Origin: Oscillospiraceae bacterium
GTDB taxonomy: Bacteria > Bacillota > Clostridia > Oscillospirales > Oscillospiraceae
Reading direction: 5' to 3'
DNA: 64,000 nt
Assembly (NCBI GenBank): GCA_017465625.1
Contig: JAFTVV010000037.1
Coordinates: 1 to 64,000, forward strand
Below are positions 7,930-17,200 of this stretch, piece after piece. The notes beneath the pieces were generated by a model. It was not told where the DNA came from and ran no database searches. It saw only the letters and a list, made by a program, of their open reading frames with translations. Made by a program: the position numbers and the translations under genes. Within the stretch, counting starts at the first letter, position 1; each line of letters begins with the position of its first letter.

Positions 7930-10296
7930 TTAATCCAATTTCAGCAGTACACCAAGGATGCGCTTTGCGCTGATTTCCATTTCTTCACGGGAAATAAGTC
8001 CCCGATCCATCGCCTCTTTCAGTCGGTCAGGGAAGCCGGCAGGCATTCTCAGGTCGTTACCGGCCTTGACTTCTTTATATTGCTCGGAATGGGTATGCCA
8101 GTCGGTGCTGACCATCCCGTCAAAGCCCCATTCTGCACGCAGAATATCCTCTAAAAGCTCCCGGTTTTCCGATGCCCGGACACCGTTGATCAGGTTGTAG
8201 GAGGACATAATATACCAAGGGTCAGCCGTCTTTACAACCATTTCAAAGGCTTTGAGGTAAATCTCACGGGCGGCACGCTCAGAAACACGGGAATCACTGT
8301 CTTTTCGGTTTGTTTCCTTATTGTTCAGGGCAAAGTGCTTGACGCAGGCAGAGACCTTTTGAGACTGCACGCCCTGCACAAAGCTGCCAGCCATCACACC
8401 GGCAAGGCAGGGATCTTCAGAATAATATTCAAAGTTTCTGCCGCACAGAGGACTTCTGTGAATATTGACCGCAGGCGTTAGCCAAGCCGCCAGATTGTTC
8501 TCCTTCAGCTCCTTAGCACCTGCTTCACCAATGGCGTAGGAAAGCTCGGTATTCCAGGTGCAGCAAACCTGGGTCACACAAGGAAATGCCGTGGTGTATA
8601 CACCGCACTCCCGATGAATGCGAACACCGGCAGGACCATCCGATGTCATAGCATTGGGAACACCGTACGTCGGCAAATTGCCAAAACCCTGGGTATTGGC
8701 AACGCCCAGATTGGGCTGGCCGCTGAGCAGATAGCAGAGATCTTCGTCCGTAAGCTGAGCCACAAATTCATCCAGCGTGATTTTGCCCTCTGCCACTTCG
8801 TCAAACCAGTGGATTTCCCGTTTATCCCGATCCCGGGGACGCAAGATGTTGCTGCGTGTTTTGGGATAGACTGTTTCTAATTCCTCTAAGGGCAGTGCAG
8901 GCATTTGTTCCCCGGTTTCCGGAGATTTTTCCGATACAGGAAGCGCCTCGTAACTGCCGTCCGCAAGAAGCCGCTGCTTCAAACCATTGGGTGTCAGCTT
9001 GGCACGAAGCTGCTGAACAATCCGATCCTCCGTTAAGGAGAACAGATCCTCCAATGCGGTGGTATTTCGCACAGAATTTCCCACATAGAAGGTATACTTA
9101 CCTTTTTCCAGCACATAGGCAGACTTTGCCACCTTGCCCAGATCGTCATAGGATGCCATGGCATAAATGGGAAATTCCAGGGTCAGTGTTTGCGTCTGAC
9201 CGGGCTGGAGCAAGCCGGTTTTTTGAAATGCCACCAAGCTTTTGCTTGCCTTGCCAAGCTTTCCCCGGGGCGCGCCCACATAGACCTGAATGACTTCCTT
9301 GCCGGCAATTTTTCCGGTATTCTTCACAGCCACAACAATGCGGATGCTTTCCCCTATCTGCTCAGCAGACAGAATGTCCCAGTGAAATTCGGTATAGGAA
9401 AGACCGTAGCCAAAGGGATAGTTCACCCGCTGGGCTGCACTGGGAATGGTCTCGAAATAGCGGTAACCAACGTAAATGTCCTCGGTATAGTCCACATAGT
9501 CGTCAGACTCGTGGAAATTCTCTGTAGAGGGATAGTCCTCCAGCCGTTTGGCAAAGGTATCTGCCAGCTTGCCGCTGGGATTGCCAATGCCGCAAAGCAG
9601 CTCGGCAGCAGCCGTGCCGCCCTCCATACCGCCTTGCCACGCCAGCAGCACAGAAGAAATGGCTTCATCGGCATAGAACCACTGAGTGTCCACCATACCG
9701 CCCACATTCAGCACAACGATGATCTTGGGGAAAAACTGCTTTACCTTTTCCACCATTGCTTCTTCAGCACCGGAAAGATAGAAGTCGCCCTTTTCGTATA
9801 CTTCGTGACCCTTCAGATCCCGATCCCAGCCCTCACCGGAGAAACGGGAAATAGAAATGACCGCGGTGTCTGTAAAGGCTCTTACCTGTTTGCACAGTTC
9901 ATCCGTCAACGCAGGTTCCGGCTTCTGTCCCGGCCAATAGAAAGTATCTCCGATCTCATTGCGGATATAATCCCGATAGAAATCGGCCAGCTCCTCACAA
10001 ATTTCTACATGGTTATTCAGTTTCTTAAAACCCTCATAAAGGTTTACTTCATATTCTACATTGACGTCACCACTGCCGCCTCCTCCTTTGACATAGTCAA
10101 AAGTACCCATTCCAAACAGCGCCAGCTTCGTACCCTTTACCAGCGGCAAAAGGCCGCTGTCATTCTTCAAAAGAACCATACCCTCTTTGGCCGCGTTTTT
10201 TGAAAGGGCGATATGCTCCGGGCAGGCGGTAACGCGCTGACTGTTCTCGCCAAGGGGCAGATTGGGATGATACAAGATTCTTCTCCATTTTTTCAT
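7930..10296 (-). CDS. GH3 beta-glycosidase with reversed domain order (copy 1)
   Basis: Predicted cytoplasmic exo-beta-glucosidase or beta-xylosidase, 788 residues, no signal peptide. The usual GH3 domain order is swapped: the alpha/beta sandwich domain (KEGMVLLKND, GGGGSGDVNVEYEV) comes first, then a fibronectin-III-like domain, then the TIM-barrel domain at the C-terminus (DGPAGVRI, ACVKHFALNNKETNR, RAAREIYLKAFE). The predicted nucleophile is Asp732 in MVSTDWHTH. This permuted order is known from rumen-type beta-glucosidases. AGGAG precedes the ATG. A close paralogue lies at 37133-39502. It is separated from the upstream 1261-residue gene by a hairpin. Confidence 0.93.
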   Translation of the reverse strand: MKKWRRILYHPNLPLGENSQRVTACPEHIALSKNAAKEGMVLLKNDSGLLPLVKGTKLALFGMGTFDYVKGGGGSGDVNVEYEVNLYEGFKKLNNHVEICEELADFYRDYIRNEIGDTFYWPGQKPEPALTDELCKQVRAFTDTAVISISRFSGEGWDRDLKGHEVYEKGDFYLSGAEEAMVEKVKQFFPKIIVVLNVGGMVDTQWFYADEAISSVLLAWQGGMEGGTAAAELLCGIGNPSGKLADTFAKRLEDYPSTENFHESDDYVDYTEDIYVGYRYFETIPSAAQRVNYPFGYGLSYTEFHWDILSAEQIGESIRIVVAVKNTGKIAGKEVIQVYVGAPRGKLGKASKSLVAFQKTGLLQPGQTQTLTLEFPIYAMASYDDLGKVAKSAYVLEKGKYTFYVGNSVRNTTALEDLFSLTEDRIVQQLRAKLTPNGLKQRLLADGSYEALPVSEKSPETGEQMPALPLEELETVYPKTRSNILRPRDRDKREIHWFDEVAEGKITLDEFVAQLTDEDLCYLLSGQPNLGVANTQGFGNLPTYGVPNAMTSDGPAGVRIHRECGVYTTAFPCVTQVCCTWNTELSYAIGEAGAKELKENNLAAWLTPAVNIHRSPLCGRNFEYYSEDPCLAGVMAGSFVQGVQSQKVSACVKHFALNNKETNRKDSDSRVSERAAREIYLKAFEMVVKTADPWYIMSSYNLINGVRASENRELLEDILRAEWGFDGMVSTDWHTHSEQYKEVKAGNDLRMPAGFPDRLKEAMDRGLISREEMEISAKRILGVLLKLD
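8081..8166. repeat. 86-bp tract identical to 37284-37369 (GH3 copy 1)
   Basis: By eye, this piece of the GH3 nucleophile-loop coding region matches the second GH3 gene at every base, including third codon positions, while flanking sequence carries synonymous changes. It looks like a recent conversion tract between the paralogues. Confidence 0.8.
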
Positions 10297-10392
10297 TGCG
10301 TTTATCTCCTGTTACAAAAGATTTTATATATCGTTCAAAACAGCCTTTTACATTCTGCGCCAAAGGTTGTTTTCAGCGATATTTTTCCGGAA

Positions 10393-10415
10393 GGGGGGCG
10401 GTATATCCGCCCCCC
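10393..10415 (-). terminator. GC-rich hairpin after the 1261-residue gene
   Basis: Arms GGGGGGCGG and CCGCCCCCC around TATAT, 15 bases past the stop codon. No long U-tract follows on the minus strand (CTTCCGG comes first), so it may only partly terminate and leave read-through into GH3. Confidence 0.6.
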
Positions 10416-10429
10416 CTGTTTCAGGAGTG

Positions 10430-13400
10430 TTATTTTGTTTTGGCCAATGTGAAAGGTATCGTAATATTCTGACCAACGTTACCGTAGTGGCCGATATAGC
10501 CCCGGGTTACAGTCACTTCTTCTGTTGTATCTGCCATTGTGTAGGTATCGTATACAGTACCGTTCACAGAAATGGTCAGCACATTTGCAGCGGTGCGCTC
10601 TACTTTGAATTCTGCGCCGGCGCCATTGACTGCCGCGATTGCCGCATCATCCAATTTCTTCTTGGTCCAATCGTTTCCGCCCTCAGGCTTGGCAAAACCT
10701 GCACGCTGGCAATAATACACACCGTTTTCCTTGATCAGGCGGAATGTGTATGTTTTACCATTGCTCATTTTGAAGCCCAGCAGGACAGCAAAACCATTCG
10801 CACCTGTGCCGTCATCTCCCGGCAGATTGTTCTTAGCCGTCACGGTGATAGAATCATATCCGCCCTCGATTCCAAGCCAGCCGGAATCACCGCTCGCGTA
10901 ATAGGTATCCAATACGCCGTGTGCCTGGTTTCCGATGTTCCACTTGGAGGTGGAGGTAAAGGTGATGCTGGGCTCAAAGCTGCCGGTAATGTTGTATACT
11001 GCCTCAGTAGCGACGAAGCTGCAGGTATTAGACTGCCAATCCAGCATCAGAGGCTCGCCGTTGATATACAGCTTCTGGCTGTAGCCTGCGTTGGCAGAAA
11101 CCGCCAGTGTTACGGTTTCGCCAACTTTATAAGCATCATATCCGGGTGTAACAGTGCCGTTTGCCAGCTCAGGAATGTTAAACTTCACTGTGGGAGCCTC
11201 TTCAGGAACCTTGAGTTCAAAGGGAATCACAGTGTTCTGGCCGTTCTTATTGCCGTTCATACACAGCTTGACTTGTGCCAGCTTGCCATCGTATTGTGCA
11301 CCGAGCTCGATCACCTTCATTATGCTGCCGTCTACCCAAAGTTCCACATTGGGACCGACCAGCTTGACAGCAAATTCCACGCCGTCGCCATCCAGCAGCT
11401 TTGCCTTCTGTGCAGCAGTCAAATCTGCCAGCCAGGTCCAACCGCTGCCGCCCAGGTTGTTGGAATTGCCTACATTCTGCAGCTTGTAATTGCCGTCTTT
11501 ATCCGTATTGTGTATTCTGACCTCGTAGTATTTGCCATCATCGAAGATCATAGCAACCTGCATAGAGAAGTCACCCTTCTTCAGACTGCCGTCTTCGTTT
11601 CTGCTGGGGGTGTAATCCTTTACGGTCACAGCCACTTCTTTATAGTTATTGGCATTGGTAATGACTGTTGAACCATCCTTCGTCTTATTGACAATGGTGA
11701 TGACACCCTGGTTTTGATTGCCCAAATCCCAATTGCCGGAGGTGGCGCGGAAGAGATCAGACTCAAAGCTGCCGGTGATATTGTAAACTTCCTCGGTAGC
11801 TACAAAGCTGTAGACATTGCTGCCAGCATCCAGCAGCATAGGCTGGCCGTTGATGTACAGTTTCTGGCTATAGCCTGCGTCGGCATTGACCGTCATAAAT
11901 ACGGTATCGCCAACCTGATACTTATCATTTTCGGGAACAACCGTGCCGTTTGTTAGTTCCGCAATATTCAGTTCCACAGCAGCGGCGGCGGTTTTCAGTT
12001 CATAGGGGATGTGGAGGTTCTGTACGCCGGTATTGCCGTTCATACACAGTTTCACCTTCGCCAGCTTGCCCTCATAAGCCTCACCCAGCTCAATGACTTT
12101 CATCCGGGTTCCATCTACCCACAGTTCTGCCTTGGAATCTACCAATCTTACAGCAAATTCCACACCGTCGCCGTCCAGCAGTTTTGCCTTCTGTGCGGTG
12201 GTCAGGTCAGCAAGCCAGGGCCAACCGGTACCGGTAATACTATTCTCGCCTCCCACAGTCTGAAGCTTGTAATTCGGCATATTATCATCAGTGTTATGCA
12301 ATCTGACCTGGTACTCTTTCCCATCATCGAAGATCATGGCAACCTGCATAGAGAAGTTGCCCTTCTTCAGGGTGCCGTCTTCGTTCTTGCTGGGAGTATG
12401 GTCCTTTACAGTTACAGATACTTCCTTATAGCCGCTGGCATTGGTCTGCACAGTCGTACCATCTTTTTGACTTGTAATGATGAGATCACCGTGCTGCTGA
12501 TCATTCAGGCTCCAATTACCCTTAACAGTGCTAAACACATCCGGCTCAAAGCTGCCGGTGATGTTGTAAACTTCCTCAGTAGCTACGAAGCTGTAGCTAT
12601 TGGTATTGCCGCCCAGCAGCAGAGGCTTTCCGTTGATGTACAGCTTCTGACTGTAGCCTGCATCGGGCTGGACAGTCAAAAATACAGTGTCGCCAACCTG
12701 ATACTTGTCATATTCGGTGGTAACGGTGCCATTGGTCAGCTCAGCGATGTTGAACTGCACAACAGGAGCATTTGTTGCGGCCTTGAGGGCAAAAGGAATC
12801 TCAAGGTTCTGTACACCCTTATTGCCGTTCATACACAGGCTGACGCGGGCAGTTTGACCCTCGTACTCTGCGCCAAGCTGAACGACCTTCATCCGGGTGC
12901 CGTCTAGCCACAGCTCTGCATTGGGGCCGACCAGCTTGACAGTAAATTCCACGCCGTCGCCATTAATCAGCTTTTCCTTTTGAGCAGTGGTCAGGTCTGC
13001 CTGCCATTTCCAGCCGGTAATGCTGTTATCACCGCCCATATTCTGGAGCTTGTAATTCGGCTGATCTGTGTCTGTATTATGCAATCTGACCTGATACTGC
13101 TTGCCATTGTCGAAGATAAAGCAAATCTGCATTGCGAAGCCGTTGGGGGCGATTTTGCCTGCATCGTCATATTTGGGGAAGAAGTCCTTCACCTTGACAG
13201 ACACTTCTTTATAATTGTTTGCATTGGTCTTTACGGTTGTGCCGTCTTTTTGATTCAGGATCGTCAGGCTGCCGTTATACTGGTTGCTCAGATCCCAGCT
13301 GCCGCTGACGGCACTGAAAACAGCACTGTCTGTATAGGCAACTGCTGCCTCGTAATAGCCGTACATCGCATTCACAAGAGCCTTCATCTCTTCGCTGCCC

Positions 13401-14215
13401 TTTTGGCTCATACGAACCATATAGGTCAGGGGGCTATAGGCAACATCCAGCTTTTCGTCGCCCTTTTGTGCGCAGAGCACAATGGAATTGCCGTACTGCT
13501 GGGGCAGAATACCGGGCACTTCTACATAGAACAAGCCGTTCTTTTTCGCAGCAGGATAGTTTACACCATTGACGCTGAAGGTCACGTCTTCCACACTGTC
13601 AGCGGCAAAGTAGTAATGCATAGCCACCTTGCTGTCCATCACCAGGGATGCGCCATACAGTCGGACGCCTGCAAGCTGACCTTCCACTGCCAATTCCGGA
13701 TATTTGGCAGGATACTGTGCCGTATAATCCATCTTATAGCCGGCGTTAGCAAGGTTCTCTGTCTGAACGCCGAAATAGGTCTGTGCTGCTGCACCGTAGT
13801 CGAGCATATGCTTGACCACAGTCTTGACATCATCGGAATAATTGCCCTTGAGAATATGCTCTGCATATTCCCGAATGGAATAGCTGACAGGGGCATACTC
13901 AGTACCGTCTGCAACCAATTGCAGGGTAATTTCCTCTGTCATCTGGGCTGCTGCCACATTCACGGAAACCTTGTACAGTCCCTTGGAATTGGGAGCAGTC
14001 AGCGCATGGGTTTCGGTCCGATCTGCAACGGTAACCTTTACCGCCGCATCAGCCGTGTTTTCCGGAACATTCACATAGAAGTTTGCGCCGATTTGGTCTC
14101 CTAAAACGATGTTCCACTCCTCAATTGCTGTGGTAGCTTCTGCAGATACATTCACTGCGAATGCACCCATCAGAAGAATCGCAGCGACCAGCATTGCAAG
14201 GACTCTTTTTTTCAT
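10430..14215 (-). CDS. Secreted repeat protein: GANFY module plus four lectin-like modules
   Basis: 1261 residues with a cleavable signal peptide (ending VNVSA) and no lipobox, LPXTG or SLH motif. The GANFY module spans about 27-300. After it come four ConA/LamG-like modules (each about 170 residues; hallmarks WDLxNQ, EVSVKVKD, YQVRLHNTD, AELWLDG, MNGNKGVQN) separated by three InlB-B-repeat-like modules (about 75 residues; YQVGDTVFLTV, GYSQKLYINGKPLLL, YNITGSFEP). The fourth lectin module is of a different subtype (WNIGNQAHGVL, TFRLIKENG). No catalytic domain is visible, so it is probably a glycan-binding or surface-display protein. AGGAGG lies 9 bases before the ATG; the upstream gene ends 40 bases away. 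Function is inferred from architecture only. Confidence 0.85.
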   Translation of the reverse strand: MKKRVLAMLVAAILLMGAFAVNVSAEATTAIEEWNIVLGDQIGANFYVNVPENTADAAVKVTVADRTETHALTAPNSKGLYKVSVNVAAAQMTEEITLQLVADGTEYAPVSYSIREYAEHILKGNYSDDVKTVVKHMLDYGAAAQTYFGVQTENLANAGYKMDYTAQYPAKYPELAVEGQLAGVRLYGASLVMDSKVAMHYYFAADSVEDVTFSVNGVNYPAAKKNGLFYVEVPGILPQQYGNSIVLCAQKGDEKLDVAYSPLTYMVRMSQKGSEEMKALVNAMYGYYEAAVAYTDSAVFSAVSGSWDLSNQYNGSLTILNQKDGTTVKTNANNYKEVSVKVKDFFPKYDDAGKIAPNGFAMQICFIFDNGKQYQVRLHNTDTDQPNYKLQNMGGDNSITGWKWQADLTTAQKEKLINGDGVEFTVKLVGPNAELWLDGTRMKVVQLGAEYEGQTARVSLCMNGNKGVQNLEIPFALKAATNAPVVQFNIAELTNGTVTTEYDKYQVGDTVFLTVQPDAGYSQKLYINGKPLLLGGNTNSYSFVATEEVYNITGSFEPDVFSTVKGNWSLNDQQHGDLIITSQKDGTTVQTNASGYKEVSVTVKDHTPSKNEDGTLKKGNFSMQVAMIFDDGKEYQVRLHNTDDNMPNYKLQTVGGENSITGTGWPWLADLTTAQKAKLLDGDGVEFAVRLVDSKAELWVDGTRMKVIELGEAYEGKLAKVKLCMNGNTGVQNLHIPYELKTAAAAVELNIAELTNGTVVPENDKYQVGDTVFMTVNADAGYSQKLYINGQPMLLDAGSNVYSFVATEEVYNITGSFESDLFRATSGNWDLGNQNQGVITIVNKTKDGSTVITNANNYKEVAVTVKDYTPSRNEDGSLKKGDFSMQVAMIFDDGKYYEVRIHNTDKDGNYKLQNVGNSNNLGGSGWTWLADLTAAQKAKLLDGDGVEFAVKLVGPNVELWVDGSIMKVIELGAQYDGKLAQVKLCMNGNKNGQNTVIPFELKVPEEAPTVKFNIPELANGTVTPGYDAYKVGETVTLAVSANAGYSQKLYINGEPLMLDWQSNTCSFVATEAVYNITGSFEPSITFTSTSKWNIGNQAHGVLDTYYASGDSGWLGIEGGYDSITVTAKNNLPGDDGTGANGFAVLLGFKMSNGKTYTFRLIKENGVYYCQRAGFAKPEGGNDWTKKKLDDAAIAAVNGAGAEFKVERTAANVLTISVNGTVYDTYTMADTTEEVTVTRGYIGHYGNVGQNITIPFTLAKTK

Positions 14216-14255
14216 GACTCAATTCCTCCTTTTAAAATAGACAGGTTGGGGTCGC

Positions 14256-17200
14256 TTATTGCAGGGTAAACGGAATCTCAAGATTCTGTACACCCTTATT
14301 GCCATTCATGCACAGCTTGATTTGTGCTGTTTTTCCGGCGTACTCTGCACCCAATGCAACGGCAGCCATTTTTCTGCCATCCACATACAGCTCTGCATCG
14401 GAACCAACAAGCTTTACAGCAAATTCAACACCGTCGCCTTCCAGCAGCTTTTGCTTCTGTGCAGTTGTCAGATCAGCCTGCCATTTCCAGCCGGTAAGAC
14501 TATTGGTGCCGCCCATATTCTGGAGCTTGTAATTGCCGTCTTTATCCGTATTGTGCATTCTGACCTGATATTCTTTTCCGTTATCGAAGATAAAGGAGAT
14601 CTGCATAGAGAAGTTGCCCTGTTTCAGGCTGCCGTCTGTATTTTTGCTGGGGGTGTGGTCCTTCACGGTTACAGACACTTCTTTGTAGCTGTTTGCATTG
14701 GTCAGGACGGTTGTGCCGTCTTTTTGCGCTGTAATGGTTAAGAAGCCGTCAAACTGATTGCTCAGATCCCAGTTGCCGCTGACAATCTTAAACATAGACG
14801 CAATGAATTCTGCTTCCACCGTATAAACGCCATCTTCAATCACAAAGCTGTAGTTTTTGCCAATCTCAACCGGCTGACCATCCTTCTGAACCACCAAACT
14901 CTTCAGCGCATAGCCTGCATTCGGGGTGACGGTCAGGATGACGGTATCACCGACCTGATAGTTTTCCTGTCCGGCAGTAACTGTACCGTTTACCGTTTCC
15001 GCAATATTCAGATTGGCATTGACGGTATCTGCAGGCGTTTTCAACACAAAGGGAAGTGCAATCTTTTCGCCCTTGTTGCCATAGTGACCGATGATTGCGG
15101 TGGTGACCTTGGTTTGTGCCGTAACACCTTCCATGGTATAGTTATCGTAGACAACCCCATTGATGGAAAGTGTCAAAGTTCCGGCACTTGTACGCTCCAG
15201 CTTAAAGTTCACGCCGTCACCGCAGAGTGCTTCAATTGCAGCAGCATCCAGCTCTGTCTTTTTCCAGTCGTTTCCATTAATGCCAAAGCGCTGATGGTAA
15301 TATTTGCCCTTTTCCTTAATGATGCGGAAAATATATTCTTTTCCGTTGCTCAGCTTAAAGCCCAGATTGACGGCAAAGCCTTCCACGCCGGTACCGTCTT
15401 CACCGGGCAGATAATTCTTGGCCATTACGGAAATGGAGCGATATTCATCCTGAATCTCGGTCAGCCAGGCGTCGCTATGGTTGGGATAATAGGCATTGAG
15501 AATGCCGTGCGCCTGGTTGGCAGTATCCCATCTCTTAAGATCCTTCGGTGTGATATTCAGACTGGGCTCAAAAGTACCGGTAATGTTATAAACTGTCTCA
15601 GTTGCCGTAAAGCTGTAGGTGTTGGTCTTCCAATCCAGCAGCAACGGCTCGCCGTTAATGTACAGCTTTTGACTGTAGCCTGCATCGGGTGTAACCGTCA
15701 ATACGACCGTGTCGCCCACCTGATAGCTGGCTTCCGCTGTAGTCACATTGCCATTGGACAGGCTTTCAATGTTGACAAGGACCTGCTTGCCGGTGTCGGT
15801 CAGCTTGAAGGGAATTTCCATAGCCTGATTCAGGTTGCCGTCCACTTTGATCTTGATCTGCACTGCAGCTTTTTCCACGCCGCTGGCGCTGCCGGTGGAC
15901 AGAACCTTGGAAAGATCAATGGTGCATACCGGATTGCCGTCTAAATACACAACTGCATTGGTGTCGTCGATCCAGGTTCGGAACTTGATGCCGTCACCCT
16001 GAACCAGTGCCTCTTCTGCATCGGTAAGGGTATAGTGGCTCTTCCACTCCTCGGATACGGTGGAATGGTCCATCACCTGAATTCTGTATTTCCCATCACT
16101 GTCGGTATGGTGCAGACGCAGACGCAGCGTTTCCCCATTGGAAAAATCGAAGTGATAGATCATAGCAAAATTCTTTGCGTCAGGAGCGGCATCCCGAACG
16201 GTTGCAGAAAGATCGTTGGCATGATGCTCTGCACACAGCCAACCGGAGTCACCCTCCGTATGCGCCTGCATATACAGAAGGTTCTGATTCTGCTTCAGCA
16301 CATTCCATGCGCTTTCCTGATTTTCCCGGAAGTCGCCGGGGGCAAAGCTGCCGGTAACGATATAGATATTCTCGGTTGCCTTGTAGCTGTAAGTACCATC
16401 CCATGCAGGATCAATCTTCTCGCCATTGATACAAATCTCATTGTAGTAACAACCAGGATTGCCTGCAATGGTCAGGGTGACGGTTTCACCGATTGTACAG
16501 CTTTCCTTGTTTGCGGTAATGATGCCATTGGCAACATCCGTTACATAGATCTTTACGTCTTTACTGATATCTGCCAGCTTAAAGGGAAGCTCCGTGGTCA
16601 GGCCATAGTTGCCGTCTAACGAGAAGCCGACTTTTGCAGTTGCTTTGTCAACACCGCTGGGCTGACCGCTTGCAAGATTCTTGGAAAGATCATAAGTACA
16701 GACTACTTGCCCGTCCAAATAAACATCAGCATTGGTGCCGGAGAGCAGAACCCGGAATTCGATGCCCTCGGACATAACCTTTGCGGCCTGTTCCTCTGTC
16801 AGGGCATAGCCAACCTTCCATTCCGGTACTACCGTGCTGCCGTTCATAGACTGGATGCGGTAAACGCCGTCTTTATCGGTATGATGCAAACGAACACGGA
16901 ACTGCTCACCGTTGGAGAACTTAAACAGATACGCCAGAGAATAATCCTTGGTGTCCGGTGACAAGTCTGTGGCAACGGTGGCAACATCATTGGTAACAAT
17001 CACAGACTCCAGTACGGTATATACACCCTCTGTTCCTTGCTTGTACAGCTTGCCTTCGTACTGACCGGAGATATTCCAGGTCTTTGCGTGCGTCAGGAAG
17101 GGAGAACCCTTCACATCCACAGTGGCGTGATTTTCAATGCGGAAGGGGATGTCCAGTATACCCTGCTTATATGCCCAGGTTTCCAGAGCAAGCTGTGCCG

